Assembly (NCBI RefSeq): GCF_024055665.1
Contig: NZ_JAMXMC010000006.1
Location: 186,001 to 250,000, forward strand
Reading direction: 5' to 3'
Length of the DNA stretch: 64,000 nucleotides
From: Ideonella oryzae
GTDB lineage: Bacteria > Pseudomonadota > Gammaproteobacteria > Burkholderiales > Burkholderiaceae_C
Shown: one piece after another, positions 17,683 to 27,424 of the stretch
Numbering within the stretch: position 1 is the first letter of the stretch
How the letters are laid out: each line of letters begins with the position of its first letter
Made by a program: the position numbers and the translations under genes
Notes under the pieces: generated by a model
What the model was told of the DNA's origin: nothing
Database searches by the model: none
The model's input: only the letters and a program-made list of their open reading frames with translations

Positions 17683-18780
17683 TCAAGCCACCTTGCGGAT
17701 CTGCTTGGCCAGGCGGGCCTCGAAGGCCTTGGTGAGGGCCGGCAGCACCTGCAGGGCGTTGCCGACGATGCCGAAATGGGCGAAGTCGAAGATGGGCGCG
17801 TTGGCGTCGGTGTTGATGGCCACGATCACGTCCGAGCTCTCCATGCCCACCCGGTGCTGGATGGCGCCGGAGATGCCGGCGGCGATGTAGAGCTTGGGCC
17901 GCACCGTCTTGCCGGTCTGACCGACCTGGCGCTCGGCCTCCACCCAGCCGGCCTGCACCACCGGGCGGGTGGCGCCCACCTCGGCACCCAGCACGCGGGC
18001 CAGGTCCCACACCAGCTTGAAGTTGTCCGGGTTCTTCAGGCCCTTGCCCCCCGAGACGATCACGTCGGCATAGGGCAGGTTGACCGTGTTGCGGTTGGCG
18101 TCGGGAATGAAGTCCAGCAGCTTGGTGACGATGTCGGTCTCCACCATGCCCAGCGTGGCCTCGGTGATGCTGCCGGTGCGGCTGTCGTCGCGGCGCGGCA
18201 TGGGCGCGGTGCGCGGACGCATGGTGGCCATCTGCGGCCGGTAGGCCAGGGTCATGATGGTGCACAGCAGGCTGCCGCCGAAGGTCGGCCGCGTGGCGGC
18301 CAGCGCGCGGGTGGTGCCGTCGATGTTCAGCTCGGTGCAGTCGGCCGTCAGGCCGGTGCCCAGCGTGGTGGCCACCGAGCCGGCCAGGTCGCGGCCCATG
18401 GTGGTGGCGCCCAGCAGCAGGATCTCGGGCTGGTACTGGTTGACCAGGTCGGTCATGCCCTTGGTGAAGGGCTCGTTGCGGTAGCCCTTGAGCACCGGAT
18501 CGCGCATCACGTAGCAGCTGTCGGCGCCGTAGGTGTAGGCTTCCTGGGCGAAGTCGTCGAGCTTCTCGTCGGGGCCGCCCATGACCACGCCGGCCACCGA
18601 CACGCCCAGCTTGTCGGCCAGCTTGCGGGCCTCGCCCATCAGCTCCCAGCTCACGGAGTGGACCTGGCCTCGGTCATGTTCGATGAAGACCCAGACGCCC
18701 TTGTAGCTCTTGAGGTGCTCGGGCAGTTCCAGGTTGCGGCCGCGGCCGGCAGGCTTCAGGGCAGGTTTGGCTTCACTCAT
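17683..18780 (-). CDS. fixB: FixB, ETF alpha-like subunit
   Basis: A 365-residue homologue of electron-transfer flavoprotein alpha. The C-terminal FAD-binding domain shows [32 protein letters not shown] and [16 protein letters not shown]. The N-terminus has a ~25-residue extension common in FixB. The start at 18780 gives [10 protein letters not shown]; the longer open frame upstream overlaps fixA and is spurious. Partner FixA is encoded 14 bp upstream. Confidence 0.96.
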   Translation of the reverse strand: MSEAKPALKPAGRGRNLELPEHLKSYKGVWVFIEHDRGQVHSVSWELMGEARKLADKLGVSVAGVVMGGPDEKLDDFAQEAYTYGADSCYVMRDPVLKGYRNEPFTKGMTDLVNQYQPEILLLGATTMGRDLAGSVATTLGTGLTADCTELNIDGTTRALAATRPTFGGSLLCTIMTLAYRPQMATMRPRTAPMPRRDDSRTGSITEATLGMVETDIVTKLLDFIPDANRNTVNLPYADVIVSGGKGLKNPDNFKLVWDLARVLGAEVGATRPVVQAGWVEAERQVGQTGKTVRPKLYIAAGISGAIQHRVGMESSDVIVAINTDANAPIFDFAHFGIVGNALQVLPALTKAFEARLAKQIRKVA

Positions 18781-18794
18781 GGTGTGACTCCCGG

Positions 18795-19643
18795 TCAGGC
18801 GGAAAGGTGGTCCACGATCTCCTGCTCCAGCATCGGGTGCTGGGTGAAGATCTTGTCGAGCAGGTTGAGCGTGACGTCGTTCAGGCTGGTGTCGGCCACG
18901 GTCATCATGTCGGCCTTCTCGCTGCGCGGCGTCGGGCCGAAGACCTTGCTCACCACGGTGGGCGAGCCCTTCAGGCCGATCTTGGTGACGTCCTCGATGC
19001 CGGCATCGTCCTTGTTCCACTTGCGCACCTGGAAGCGCGCGGCGCGCAGCATGTCGTCCATGGTGGCGAAGCGCATCTCGTTGGTGCCTTCGAGCATGGT
19101 GATCAGGCTGGGCAGCGTGGTGTCGAGCAGCTGCACGCCGCCCTCGGCCCGGCGCTCTACCTGGATGCGGCGCTTCTCCTGGTCCACCTTGACGATGCGG
19201 CTGACGTAGGTCAGCAGGTTCCAGCCCAGGCGCTTGGCAATGCCAGGGCCCACCTGGGCGGTGTCGCCGTCGATGGTCTGCTTGCCGGTGAAGACCAGGT
19301 CCACCGCCTGCTCCTCGTGGATCTTCTTGATCGCCGAGGTCAGGGCGTAGGAGGTGGCCAGCGTGTCGGCGCCGGCGAAGGCGCGGTCGGTCACCAGGAT
19401 GGCGTCGGTGGCACCGAAGCTGATGCACTTGCGCAGCGCCTCCTCGGCCTGCGGCGGGCCCATGCACAGCATCGTCACCCGGCCGCCGAACTGGTCCTTC
19501 AGGCGCAGGGCCTCTTCCAGCGCGAACAGGTCATAGGGGTTCACGATGGCCGGCACACCCTGGCGCATGATGGTGTTGGTCACCGGGTGGACGCGGATCT
19601 GCGCCGAATCCGGCACCTGCTTGATGCAGACGACGATGTGCAT
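18795..19643 (-). CDS. fixA: FixA, ETF beta-like subunit
   Basis: A 282-residue homologue of electron-transfer flavoprotein beta. It starts MHIVVCIKQVPDSAQIRV and carries the bifurcating-FAD pocket features FTGKQTIDGDTAQVGPGIA. FixAB oxidises NADH; FixABCX splits the electrons between quinone and ferredoxin. It is 27 bp after nifW and begins the fixABCX block. Confidence 0.96.
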   Translation of the reverse strand: MHIVVCIKQVPDSAQIRVHPVTNTIMRQGVPAIVNPYDLFALEEALRLKDQFGGRVTMLCMGPPQAEEALRKCISFGATDAILVTDRAFAGADTLATSYALTSAIKKIHEEQAVDLVFTGKQTIDGDTAQVGPGIAKRLGWNLLTYVSRIVKVDQEKRRIQVERRAEGGVQLLDTTLPSLITMLEGTNEMRFATMDDMLRAARFQVRKWNKDDAGIEDVTKIGLKGSPTVVSKVFGPTPRSEKADMMTVADTSLNDVTLNLLDKIFTQHPMLEQEIVDHLSA

Positions 19644-19670
19644 GGAAGTCTCCGGTGGAGGTGGCGCGGC

Positions 19671-20048
19671 TCAGGCGGCGCGCAGGTTGGCGGAAGGGGT
19701 GGCGGCGGGCGCGGCCTCGCGGCGCTCGGCCAGGCTGTCGCGCAGCTTGGACAGCGAGACGTGCTGCTGGCCGCCGGCGTCCTGGAAGACCTTGAAGACC
19801 TTCTCGGTGGCGGCGTCGGACTGCACGAAGTCCTGGTAGGCCTGCACCAGCAGCTCGCGGTAGCGCTGGAACATGGCCAGCTCGTCCAGCCCGGCCAGGC
19901 CCTCGGCCTTGTGCAGGTACTGGTAGAAGCGCTTGAGGATGTGCAGGCGGTTCACGTTGACGACGCGCTCGTCGTACGGGACGCCGAAGAATTCGAGGAA
20001 CTCGTTGGCACTGGACAGGGCCTTGAGTTGTTGGATGAAGTCGCTCAT
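19671..20048 (-). CDS. nifW: NifW, nitrogenase stabilising/protective protein
   Basis: A 125-residue NifW. Family residues include LKALSSANEFLEFFGVPYD near the N-terminus, NVNRLHILKRFYQYL, and the helical FQRYRELLVQAYQDF. NifW binds the MoFe protein and helps its maturation or protects it from oxygen. It lies 18 bp after nifV. The last ~25 residues are Ala-rich and not conserved. Confidence 0.95.
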   Translation of the reverse strand: MSDFIQQLKALSSANEFLEFFGVPYDERVVNVNRLHILKRFYQYLHKAEGLAGLDELAMFQRYRELLVQAYQDFVQSDAATEKVFKVFQDAGGQQHVSLSKLRDSLAERREAAPAATPSANLRAA

Positions 20049-20066
20049 GGGTGGGTCTCCAGTCCG

Positions 20067-21260
20067 TCAGGCGGCCAATCGGGTGGCCAGGTCACTGGCC
20101 AACAGGGGGTTCAGGGCGGGGTGGTCTTCGCTGCCTTCCTGGCGGAAACGCAGCAGGTCGGCGTTCTCGGGCGGGCGCTTGGTGGCCAGCACATGGGCAC
20201 GGATGTGCTCCAGCAGCGCGGGCACCTCGGTGGCCTCCAGCGCCAGGCCCAGCTGGGCGTAGGCGGCGATGACCGCGTGCGAGCCGCTGTGCTTGCCCAG
20301 CACCAGGGTGTGGTGGCGACCCAGCTCGGCGGGGTCGAAGCCCTGGTAGTTGCGCGGGTCCTTGAGCAGGCCGTCCACATGGATGCCCGACTCGTGGGTG
20401 AAGACGGCCTCGCCGACGATGCTCTTGTTCTGTGCCACCGGCCGGCCCGAGGCCCGGGCCACCAGGGCCGAGATGCCGGCCAGCGCCAGGCCGTCCACGC
20501 CGCTTTCCACGCCATAGAGGTGGCGCATGGCCATCACCACCTCTTCCAGCGCGGCGTTGCCGGCGCGCTCGCCCAGGCCGTTGACGGTGGTGCTCACATG
20601 GGTGGCACCGGCCCGCCAGGCGGCCAGGGTGTTGGCCGTGGCCAGTCCCAGGTCGTTGTGGGCGTGCATCTCGATGGCGATGTCCACCTCGCGGCGCAAC
20701 GCGCCGATGCGGCGGGCCGTCTCGAAGGGGTCGAGGATGCCCAGGGTGTCGGCGTAGCGCACCCGCACCGCGCCGGCGCTCTGGGCGGCCGCGGCCACCT
20801 TGGCCAGGAAGCCGTCGTCGGCGCGCGAGGCATCCTCGAAGCCCACGCTGACCAGCGCACCGGCGTCGGTGGCGCGGTGCACATGGCGGATGACACTGGA
20901 CAGCACCCAGGCCCGGTCCCGGCCCAGCTTGCATTCGATCTGCAGGTCCGACACGGGAATGGACAGGTGGACCAAGTCGGCCCCGCAGCGCAGCGCGCCC
21001 TGCAGGTCGGCCTCGCACATGCGGGCCCAGACCATGGTGCGGGCCTTCAGCCGCAGGCCCACGATGGCCTGGATCAGCTCGACCTCGTGCTCGCCCATGG
21101 CGGGGATGCCGATCTCCATCTCCGGCACGCCGGCGGCGTCCAGCGCCTGGGCGATGGCCAGCTTCTCCTCGTCGGTGAAGGCCACGCCTGCGGTCTGCTC
21201 ACCGTCGCGCAGCGTGGTGTCGTTGATCGTGAAAGGCCAGGTCCGGTCGAAGGTGTCCAT
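20067..21260 (-). CDS. nifV: Homocitrate synthase NifV
   Basis: A 397-residue DRE-TIM metallolyase that makes homocitrate, the organic ligand of FeMo-co, from 2-oxoglutarate and acetyl-CoA. Visible are [17 protein letters not shown], the substrate loop [13 protein letters not shown], the metal-binding HAHND and [12 protein letters not shown], and [11 protein letters not shown]. The ATG at 21260 is chosen: GAGGA stands 8 bp upstream and a -24/-12 promoter lies ~30-46 bp further. First gene of the nifVW-fixABCX run. Confidence 0.96.
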   Translation of the reverse strand: MDTFDRTWPFTINDTTLRDGEQTAGVAFTDEEKLAIAQALDAAGVPEMEIGIPAMGEHEVELIQAIVGLRLKARTMVWARMCEADLQGALRCGADLVHLSIPVSDLQIECKLGRDRAWVLSSVIRHVHRATDAGALVSVGFEDASRADDGFLAKVAAAAQSAGAVRVRYADTLGILDPFETARRIGALRREVDIAIEMHAHNDLGLATANTLAAWRAGATHVSTTVNGLGERAGNAALEEVVMAMRHLYGVESGVDGLALAGISALVARASGRPVAQNKSIVGEAVFTHESGIHVDGLLKDPRNYQGFDPAELGRHHTLVLGKHSGSHAVIAAYAQLGLALEATEVPALLEHIRAHVLATKRPPENADLLRFRQEGSEDHPALNPLLASDLATRLAA

Positions 21261-21290
21261 GTCGGCGTCCTCGTTGGATGGACCTTTCAA

Positions 21291-21306
21291 CGCAAGCGGT
21301 GTGCCA
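21291..21306 (-). promoter_or_regulatory. Sigma-54 (-24/-12) promoter of nifV operon
   Basis: Minus strand TGGCAC-ACCGC-TTGCG, a perfect match to the RpoN consensus core. It lies 31-46 bp upstream of the nifV start and is preceded by a NifA site. It probably drives nifV through the ferredoxin gene at 15153. Confidence 0.93.
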
Positions 21307-21384
21307 CCCATCCATTCACCGCCAATCGCTTGATTTGATTGAGTTTTCTCCCGAATCTCAAGCGACTTGATCGGCTGTGGGTTT

Positions 21385-21400
21385 TGTCACGTTGCCGACA
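21385..21400 (-). promoter_or_regulatory. NifA upstream activator site of nifV
   Basis: A perfect TGT-N10-ACA motif (TGTCACGTTGCCGACA), about 80-95 bp upstream of the -24 element, the usual distance for NifA enhancers. Confidence 0.88.
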
Positions 21401-21741
21401 GCCTGGGCGCAGGCTCAGGTCGAGAGCCTGTCGCAGCGGCCAACCACGGTGGGCAGCGGTGGGCGCTTGCCCGCGGCCGGGGGCGTGGAGGGTGCCGAGG
21501 GATGGGTGCGGCGGGCCGGGGCGCGCCGGCGCGCCTTTCCTGTCCGACTCACCGTGGGTGTCTGAACGAAGCGCGCCAAGCGCGCGCAGCGAGTTCCACG
21601 GTGCCGGCCTGGCGCATCCAGCCCGAGGGGCGTCCGAGCGCAGGCGAGGACCACCTGATCGCTCCCGGACGCGGGCAAGCGCTCGCCGCCGAGGCACGCC
21701 CTCAGCAGAGCGACCTCAGCACCGCAGCCCCCGGGGGGGAT
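21401..21741. other. Gene-free stretch between nifV control region and fdx
   Basis: About 340 bp without a supportable gene. All long open frames through it are GC-driven and show no family similarity. It holds a 16-bp palindrome made of two tandem GGCGCGCC units (21520-21535) and a short GC-rich repeat just after fdx (around 21730), neither of which has a U-tract. It must contain the end of the isc transcript; no convincing terminator was seen. Confidence 0.6.
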
Positions 21742-22131
21742 TCACTCCCGCGCGTAGTTCTTCGAGTACTTCGGAAGCTCTACCACCAGCGCCGTGCCAT
21801 TGAGCTTGACGCAGCAGGACAGACGCGACTGGGCGTCCAGCCCCCAGGCGTCGTCGAGCTGGTCTTCCTCCTCCTCGTCGGCCGCCGGCAAGCCGGCCAG
21901 GCCTTCGCGGATGTGCACATGGCAGGTCGCGCAGGCGCAGACCTTCTCGCAGGCGTGCTCGATGGCCAGCCCGTGCTCCAGCAGCGCATCCACCAGCTTC
22001 TGTCCGGTGCGCGCTTCGAAGGACGCGCCGGCAGGGCACAGCGCCGGGTGCGGCAGCACCGTCACCGAGGTGGGCGGCTTGGCCGGCTTCGTGGCGAAGG
22101 AGTCTGCCAGGGCGTCGGGGGTGGCGGTCAT
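21742..22131 (-). CDS. fdx: ISC-type [2Fe-2S] ferredoxin
   Basis: A 129-residue adrenodoxin/ISC-type ferredoxin with ligands in EHACEKVCACATCHV and LSCCVKL. It supplies electrons for cluster assembly on IscU. The N-terminal ~25 residues are an unusual Ala/Pro extension, and an acidic run EEEED lies before the third region. It is the last gene of the iscS-iscU-erpA-iscA-hscA-fdx run. Confidence 0.93.
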   Translation of the reverse strand: MTATPDALADSFATKPAKPPTSVTVLPHPALCPAGASFEARTGQKLVDALLEHGLAIEHACEKVCACATCHVHIREGLAGLPAADEEEEDQLDDAWGLDAQSRLSCCVKLNGTALVVELPKYSKNYARE

Positions 22132-22164
22132 GGTCGGCTCCAGAACGGAAGGGATGAAGAAGGC

Positions 22165-24114
22165 TCAGGCCGCCAGCCCATGCTCGGCGGGCGCCGTGCC
22201 CAGGGCGCCAGCCAGGGTGTCCAGCCGCTGGCCGGACAGCGCCTCGCGCACGCGGGCATCCATGCGGCGCCCTGCGAACGGCGTGGTGGCCTGGTTCAGC
22301 CCCTCGGTGGCCTGGCGCAGGCGCTCGCGCATCGTGCGGTGCTCGTGCAGCGACGGGCCTTCGCCCTCGGCGCATTCGGCCAGACCGTCGGCCACGTCCT
22401 GCATGGCCCGCAGGATGATGAACTGCTCGCGCGCCACCAGCAGGTGGCCGTCGGCATGCAGGGCGGCATCCACCGCGTCCAGCAGGCGGCGGGCTTCCAC
22501 CTCGGCCTCGCGCAGCATGCGGGCGGCGGCGTCGGCCTCGGCGCTCTGGATGGCCGACTGCAGCATGCCGGCCACCTCGTCGTTGGCCAGGCCGTGGCTG
22601 GGCTTGACCTCGACATGGGCCTGCACGCCGGTGGTCTGCTCCTGAGCGGTCACGCTCAGCAGGCCGTCGGCGTCGATCTGGAAGGTCACGCGGATGCGCG
22701 CCGCCCCCGCCACCATCGGCGGGATGCCGCGCAGCGTGAAGCGCGCCAGCGAGCGGCACTCGCTGACCAGCTCGCGCTCGCCCTGCACCACATGCAGGGC
22801 CATCGCGGTCTGGCCGTCCTTGAAGGTGGTGAAGTCCTGCGCCCGCGCGGTGGGCACGGTGGAGTTGCGCGGAATGATCTTCTCGACCAGGCCGCCCATG
22901 GTCTCGACGCCCAGCGACAGCGGGCAGACGTCCAGCAGCAGCAGGCCGTTGTCGCCCACCGCCTTGTTGCCGGCCAACTGGTCGGCCTGGATGGCCGCGC
23001 CCAGGGCCACCGCCTGGTCGGGGTCGATGCCGGTGTAAGGCTCGCGGCCGAAGAGTTCGGCCACCGCGCGGCGCACCTGCAGCAGGCGGGTGGAGCCGCC
23101 CACCATCACCACGCCATCGACCTCGGTCGCCTTCAACTTGGCGTCGCGCAGCGCGCGCTTGACCGGGCCCAGCGTGCGCTCCACCAGCGGCCTGGTCAGG
23201 GCATCAAAGGCCGCCCGGTCCAGCGAGGCGGCGAAGGTCTGGCCCTGCGCCGCGCAGGTGGCGGTCATGGTGGCGCTCTCCTGGTCGGAGAAGGCCTCCT
23301 TGGCCTGGCGGGCCGCAGCGCGCAGTGCGCCGGCATCGGCCGGGCCCCAGGGCGCCGGGCACTGGGCCACGAACCAGTCCACCAGGGTCTGGTCGAAATC
23401 GTCACCCCCGAGCTGGGCATCGCCGTTGGTGGCCAGCACTTCGAAAACGCCGCGCGACAGGCGCAGCACGCTCACGTCGAAGGTGCCACCGCCCAGGTCG
23501 TAGACCACGTAGACGCCCTCGTTGGCCGTGTCCAAACCATAGGCCACGGCCGCCGCGGTGGGCTCGTTGAGCAGGCGCAGCACGGTGATGCCAGCGGCCT
23601 GGGCCGCGTCCTTGGTGGCCTGGCGCTGCGCATCGTCGAAATAGGCCGGCACGGTGATGACCGCGCCCACCAGCGGGCCGCCCAGCGCGGCCTCGGCGCG
23701 GTCCTTCAGGGCCCGCAGCACCTCGGCGCCCACGGCCACCGGGCTCTTCACGCCCACCACGGTGCGCACCCCCACGGCGCTCTCGCCCAGGGCTTCCAGC
23801 GCGTAGGGCACCACGCCGGGAGCGATGTCGCCCGGGGCCCGGCCGATCAGGCGCTTGGCCGAGGCGATGGTGTTGAATGGGTCCTGCGCAGCCAGCGCAC
23901 GGGCGGCGTCGCCCACCGTCACCGTGCCATCGGCCGCGTAATGGACGACCGAGGGCAGCAGGCTGCGCCCGGCCTCGTCGCTCAGCACCACCGGCACCGC
24001 GCTGCGGACCGTGGCCACCAGCGAATTGGTGGTGCCCAGGTCGATGCCCACCGCCAGCCGGTGCTGGTGCGGCGCCGCCGCGCGACCGGGTTCAGCAATT
24101 TGCAGCAGCGCCAT
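22165..24114 (-). CDS. hscA: HscA, Hsp70-type chaperone for Fe-S transfer
   Basis: A 649-residue Hsp70 of the HscA branch. ATPase motifs: [17 protein letters not shown] (22-38), [31 protein letters not shown] and [13 protein letters not shown]. The substrate-binding domain follows with [13 protein letters not shown]. HscA releases clusters from IscU by ATP hydrolysis, normally with the J-protein HscB; no hscB gene lies here, which is unusual for an isc operon. It lies 21 bp after iscA and 33 bp before fdx. Confidence 0.95.
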   Translation of the reverse strand: MALLQIAEPGRAAAPHQHRLAVGIDLGTTNSLVATVRSAVPVVLSDEAGRSLLPSVVHYAADGTVTVGDAARALAAQDPFNTIASAKRLIGRAPGDIAPGVVPYALEALGESAVGVRTVVGVKSPVAVGAEVLRALKDRAEAALGGPLVGAVITVPAYFDDAQRQATKDAAQAAGITVLRLLNEPTAAAVAYGLDTANEGVYVVYDLGGGTFDVSVLRLSRGVFEVLATNGDAQLGGDDFDQTLVDWFVAQCPAPWGPADAGALRAAARQAKEAFSDQESATMTATCAAQGQTFAASLDRAAFDALTRPLVERTLGPVKRALRDAKLKATEVDGVVMVGGSTRLLQVRRAVAELFGREPYTGIDPDQAVALGAAIQADQLAGNKAVGDNGLLLLDVCPLSLGVETMGGLVEKIIPRNSTVPTARAQDFTTFKDGQTAMALHVVQGERELVSECRSLARFTLRGIPPMVAGAARIRVTFQIDADGLLSVTAQEQTTGVQAHVEVKPSHGLANDEVAGMLQSAIQSAEADAAARMLREAEVEARRLLDAVDAALHADGHLLVAREQFIILRAMQDVADGLAECAEGEGPSLHEHRTMRERLRQATEGLNQATTPFAGRRMDARVREALSGQRLDTLAGALGTAPAEHGLAA

Positions 24115-24135
24115 GGTGGGATCTCCCGGAAGTTG

Positions 24136-24459
24136 TCAGACCGCGAAGGACTCGCCGCAGCCGCAGTTGGCCGTGGCGTTGGGGTTGTGGAACTTGAAGC
24201 CCTCGTTGAGGCCTTCGCGCACCCAGTCCAGCTCGGTGCCGTCCACCAGGGGCAGGCTCTGGGCATCGACCAGCACCTTCACGCCCTCGGTCTCGAAGAC
24301 CTGGTCCTCGGGATTGGCCGCGTCGGCGAACTCCAGCGCGTAGGCATAGCCGGAGCAGCCGCTGGTCTTGACGGCCACGCGCAGGCCGATGCCGCCGCCA
24401 CGCTGCGTCAGCGCCTTCTGGATCTGCTTGGCCGCCTTGGGCGTCACGCTGAGCGTCAT
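24136..24459 (-). CDS. iscA: IscA, A-type Fe-S carrier
   Basis: A 107-residue A-type carrier beginning [17 protein letters not shown]. The three ligand cysteines are in [13 protein letters not shown] and [12 protein letters not shown], as in IscA. It starts 11 bp after the ErpA-like gene. The longer open frame upstream overlaps that gene and is rejected. Position between erpA-like and hscA fits a cluster-transfer function. Confidence 0.94.
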   Translation of the reverse strand: MTLSVTPKAAKQIQKALTQRGGGIGLRVAVKTSGCSGYAYALEFADAANPEDQVFETEGVKVLVDAQSLPLVDGTELDWVREGLNEGFKFHNPNATANCGCGESFAV

Positions 24460-24470
24460 AGCCGTCTCCT

Positions 24471-24890
24471 TCAGACCGAGAACGAGCTGCCGCAGCCGCA
24501 GGTGCTGGTGGCGTTCGGGTTGCGGATCACGAAGCGCGAGCCTTCCAGGCTGTCCTCGTAGTCGATCTCCGCGCCGGCCAGGTACTGCAGGCTCATCGCG
24601 TCGACCAGCACCTTGATCGCGCCGCGCGCCACCTCCAGGTCGTCTTCCTTGGCGGTGTCGTCGAAGGAGAAGCCGTACTGGAAGCCCGAGCAACCGCCGC
24701 CGGTCACGAAGATGCGCAGGCGCAGATTGGGGTCGTTCTCTTCGGCCAGCAGCTCGCCGACCTTGCTGACGACGGCGTCGCTGATGTGGATGGGCGGCTG
24801 GCCGTCGGCGAAGACGGGCATCACCGGCGGCGTGGCCGGGGTGCTGCTGCAGCTGCTGGCGGCGCCGTTGGGCTGGGATTGGCAGGCCAT
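24471..24890 (-). CDS. ErpA-like A-type Fe-S carrier
   Basis: A 139-residue A-type carrier closest in style to Erp[21 protein letters not shown] and [14 protein letters not shown] hold the three cysteines, and [20 protein letters not shown] is the ErpA-like opening. About 30 residues at the N-terminus, with two extra cysteines and many Ser/Pro, are atypical. GGAG stands 9 bp before the ATG at 24890. Having both ErpA-like and IscA proteins inside one isc operon is uncommon; erpA is normally unlinked. Confidence 0.88.
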   Translation of the reverse strand: MACQSQPNGAASSCSSTPATPPVMPVFADGQPPIHISDAVVSKVGELLAEENDPNLRLRIFVTGGGCSGFQYGFSFDDTAKEDDLEVARGAIKVLVDAMSLQYLAGAEIDYEDSLEGSRFVIRNPNATSTCGCGSSFSV

Positions 24891-24951
24891 GGGGAAATCT
24901 CCGTGTCGGGTGGGGTGTGTTCGGGGGGAGCGAGCCGGGGACGACCGGCCC

Positions 24952-25377
24952 TCAGGCGTTGGCCGGGGCGCAGGCGGGTTGTTCCAGCGTGCCGGTTCCA
25001 CTCTTGCTGCGGTAGTCGTTGACCGCGGCCTTGATGGCGTCCTCGGCCAGGATGGAGCAGTGGATCTTCACGGGCGGCAGCGCCAGCTCCTCGGCGATCT
25101 GGGTGTTCTTGATCTCCAGCGCCTGGTCCAGCGTCTTGCCCTTGACCCACTCGGTCACCAGCGAGCTCGAAGCGATGGCCGAGCCGCAGCCGTAGGTCTT
25201 GAAGCGGGCATCCTCGATCACGCCGGTGGCCGGGTTGACCTTGATCTGCAGCTTCATCACGTCGCCGCAGGCCGGCGCGCCGACCATGCCAGTGCCAACG
25301 CCTTCATCGGCGGTTTCGAAGCCGCCCACATTGCGCGGGTTCTCGTAGTGGTCGATGACCTTGTCGCTGTAAGCCAT
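24952..25377 (-). CDS. iscU: IscU, Fe-S cluster scaffold
   Basis: A 141-residue scaffold protein. Cysteine ligands are in [30 protein letters not shown] and the HscA-binding [19 protein letters not shown]. Only the IscU domain is present, with no NifU-like C-terminal domains, although the operon has a nif-type promoter. It starts 29 bp after iscS. Confidence 0.95.
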   Translation of the reverse strand: MAYSDKVIDHYENPRNVGGFETADEGVGTGMVGAPACGDVMKLQIKVNPATGVIEDARFKTYGCGSAIASSSLVTEWVKGKTLDQALEIKNTQIAEELALPPVKIHCSILAEDAIKAAVNDYRSKSGTGTLEQPACAPANA

Positions 25378-25406
25378 GGGGTGCTCCTGAAAGAGATGGG
25401 GTCGGG

Positions 25407-26621
25407 TCAGTGCTCGGCCCACTGGACCGAGTTGAGGTCGATGCCGGCCTGGTGCATGTCCCACAGGGGGCTCAGGCCGCGCAGGCGCTCCACCGTCTCG
25501 CGCACCTGGGCGGCGGCACGGTCGATGTCCTGTTCGGTGGTGAAGCGGCCCATCGAGAAGCGGATGGAGCTGTGGGCCACCTCGTCGGACAGGCCCAGGG
25601 CGCGCAGCACGTAGCTGGGCTCCAGGCTGGCCGAGGTGCAGGCCGAGCCCGAGGACACCGCCACGCCCTTGATGCCCATCAGCAGCGACTCGCCTTCGAC
25701 GAAGGTGAAGCTCATGTTCAGGTTGTGCGGGATGCGCCGGGTCAGGTCGCCGTTGACGATCACCTCGGGGATGTCGGCAAGCCTGTCCAGCAGCCGGTCG
25801 CGCAGCGCACGGATGCGCTCGTTCTCGCTGGCCATGTGCTCCTTGGCCAGGCGGTAGGCCTCGCCCATGCCGACGATCTGGTGCGTGGGCAGGGTGCCCG
25901 AGCGCATGCCGCGCTCGTGGCCGCCGCCGTGCATCTGGGCCTCGATGCGCACCCGGGGCTTGCGCCGCACGTACAGCGCACCGATGCCCTTGGGGCCGTA
26001 GCTCTTGTGGGCCGACAGGCTCATCAGGTCCACGCACTGGCTGTGCATGTCCAGCGGGATCTTGCCGGTGGCCTGGGCCGCGTCCACATGGAACAGCACG
26101 CCCTTGCTGCGGCAGAGCCGGCCGATGGCGTCGATGTCCTGCACCACGCCGATCTCGTTGTTCACGGCCATCACGGAGACGAGGATGGTGTCCGGGCGCA
26201 TCGCCCCTTCCAGCACCGCCATGTCGATCAGACCGTTGGCCATGACCGGCAGGTACGTGACCTCGAAGCCCTCGCGCTCCAGTTCGCGCATGGTGTCCAG
26301 CACGGCCTTGTGCTCGGTCTGCACCGTGATCAGGTGCTTGCCCTTGGCCTGGTGGAACTGGGCCACGCCCTTGATGGCCAGGTTGTCGGACTCGGTGGCG
26401 CCGCTGGTCCAGACGATCTCGCGGGGGTCGGCCCCGATCAGCGCGGCCACATGCTCCCGGGCGATCTCCACCGCCTCTTCGGCGGCCCAGCCGTAAGCGT
26501 GGCTGCGCGAGGCCGGGTTGCCGAACTGTTCGTACAGGTAGGGGACCATGGCCTGGACCACCCGCGGGTCCACCGGCGTGGTGGCTGCGTAGTCCAGATA
26601 GATCGGCTTGGCGGTTTCCAT
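25407..26621 (-). CDS. iscS: IscS, cysteine desulfurase
   Basis: A 404-residue PLP enzyme that provides sulfur to IscU. Features: [33 protein letters not shown]-lysine context [18 protein letters not shown], and the sulfur-carrying cysteine in [18 protein letters not shown]. The C-terminus SVQWAEH is the IscS-type tail. GGAG stands 8 bp before the ATG at 26621; a sigma-54 promoter lies 36-51 bp upstream. No iscR is linked. It is distinct from nifS at 6876-8048. Confidence 0.95.
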   Translation of the reverse strand: METAKPIYLDYAATTPVDPRVVQAMVPYLYEQFGNPASRSHAYGWAAEEAVEIAREHVAALIGADPREIVWTSGATESDNLAIKGVAQFHQAKGKHLITVQTEHKAVLDTMRELEREGFEVTYLPVMANGLIDMAVLEGAMRPDTILVSVMAVNNEIGVVQDIDAIGRLCRSKGVLFHVDAAQATGKIPLDMHSQCVDLMSLSAHKSYGPKGIGALYVRRKPRVRIEAQMHGGGHERGMRSGTLPTHQIVGMGEAYRLAKEHMASENERIRALRDRLLDRLADIPEVIVNGDLTRRIPHNLNMSFTFVEGESLLMGIKGVAVSSGSACTSASLEPSYVLRALGLSDEVAHSSIRFSMGRFTTEQDIDRAAAQVRETVERLRGLSPLWDMHQAGIDLNSVQWAEH

Positions 26622-26656
26622 CGTTGCGACTCCCGAAGGCTGTTCAAGCCTCAAGT

Positions 26657-26672
26657 CGCAACCCGCGTGCCA
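26657..26672 (-). promoter_or_regulatory. Sigma-54 (-24/-12) promoter of isc operon
   Basis: Minus strand TGGCAC-GCGGG-TTGCG, a perfect RpoN core 36-51 bp upstream of iscS. It indicates that this isc operon is nif-regulated, not IscR-regulated. No perfect TGT-N10-ACA was found nearby; the closest candidate is at 26800-26815 with one mismatch. Confidence 0.88.
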
Positions 26673-26799
26673 ACCTGGCGCCTCTCCGCAGAAATTTCGC
26701 AAGTCCTTGATCTGATACGAATTTCCGACAAAACCATGTGGTCATCAGGGCCTTGGCGCCACCGCATCTGGCCGCCGGCACAAGGGACGCTGTGTGGTT

Positions 26800-26815
26800 T
26801 GTCGGCTATTCGACG
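26800..26815. promoter_or_regulatory. Imperfect NifA site between divergent promoters
   Basis: TGTCGGCTATTCGACG matches TGT-N10-ACA in five of six positions. It lies ~130 bp upstream of the iscS promoter and ~47 bp from the divergent one, so one site could serve both. Weak on sequence alone. Confidence 0.4.
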
Positions 26816-26861
26816 CGGCGTGTCGCACACCCCGGCGGGCTCGCCCCGGGGACGAGGACCG

Positions 26862-26877
26862 TGGCACCCAATCTGCT
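26862..26877 (+). promoter_or_regulatory. Sigma-54 (-24/-12) promoter of the TPR-like gene
   Basis: TGGCAC-CCAAT-CTGC has the invariant GG-N10-GC and differs from consensus at one base of the -12 block. It lies 28-43 bp upstream of the ATG at 26905. Divergent from the isc promoter. Confidence 0.75.
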
Positions 26878-26904
26878 TGGTGCACGGGTCCCCAGGAGAA
26901 CGTG

Positions 26905-27399
26905 ATGAATCTGTTCACCGGTGAAGCGGCCGACGAGTTGTTCGGCGGCGAGCCACCCGCCACCGTGCGACCGCTGCTGGCCCAGGCGCAGCAGGCCCCG
27001 CGCGAGGAGATTCCCCCGCTGCTGTGGGCCGCGCAGGCCAGCGCACCGCAGGCCCTGTCGGTCTACTACCTGCTCTACAAATGCCACGCCGGCCGGCGGG
27101 AATTCGCGCTGGCCGAGAAAGCCGCGCGGCTGGGCCTGGCCGAGGCGGCGCGGCAAGCCGGCCTGCCGGGCGACTGGCGGGCGGTGGCGCCCGGTGCGAG
27201 CGACTTCGCGGGCACCGGCCCGCAGCGCTTCTGGTTGTTCACGCTCAAGGCCCTGGCCTTCATCGCGGTGCGCAGCGGCCGTCCGGACGAGGCGCGCGCC
27301 CTGCTGGACCAGATCGCCCGGCTGGACCCGCAGGCCAGCGTGGGCGGCGAGGTGATCGCCAGCCTGCTGGCCAGCGTGACGGGGCCCCGCGCCGGATGA
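26905..27399 (+). CDS. TPR-like nif-linked protein, paralogue of the gene at 9973
   Basis: A 164-residue soluble helical protein. Its core matches the product of 9973-10587: GLPGDWRAVA, QRFWLFTLKALAFIAVR and LDPQASVGG recur in order. It is shorter, lacking the Pro/Ala tail. AGGAG precedes the ATG, which follows a -24/-12 promoter, so expression should be nif-dependent. Divergent from iscS; followed by a convergent HEPN-like gene. Function unknown; the paired paralogues at opposite ends of the island suggest related adaptor roles. Confidence 0.82.
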   Translation: MNLFTGEAADELFGGEPPATVRPLLAQAQQAPREEIPPLLWAAQASAPQALSVYYLLYKCHAGRREFALAEKAARLGLAEAARQAGLPGDWRAVAPGASDFAGTGPQRFWLFTLKALAFIAVRSGRPDEARALLDQIARLDPQASVGGEVIASLLASVTGPRAG

Positions 27400-27424
27400 C
27401 GCGCGGACGCCCGCTGGCGCGGGC

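Noticed and set aside
21520..21535. 16-bp palindrome of two GGCGCGCC units
   Set aside because: A perfect palindrome without a loop in very GC-rich DNA; no U-run and no repeated copies seen, so probably compositional.
21367..24561. Very long plus-strand open frame (1,064 codons) opposite fdx and hscA
   Set aside because: It lies antisense to well-recognised isc genes and has a low-complexity His/Gly/Gln composition, as expected from high-GC shadow frames. The same applies to the long plus-strand frames opposite the amine oxidase, DegT-like, nifB, nifA and cph genes.
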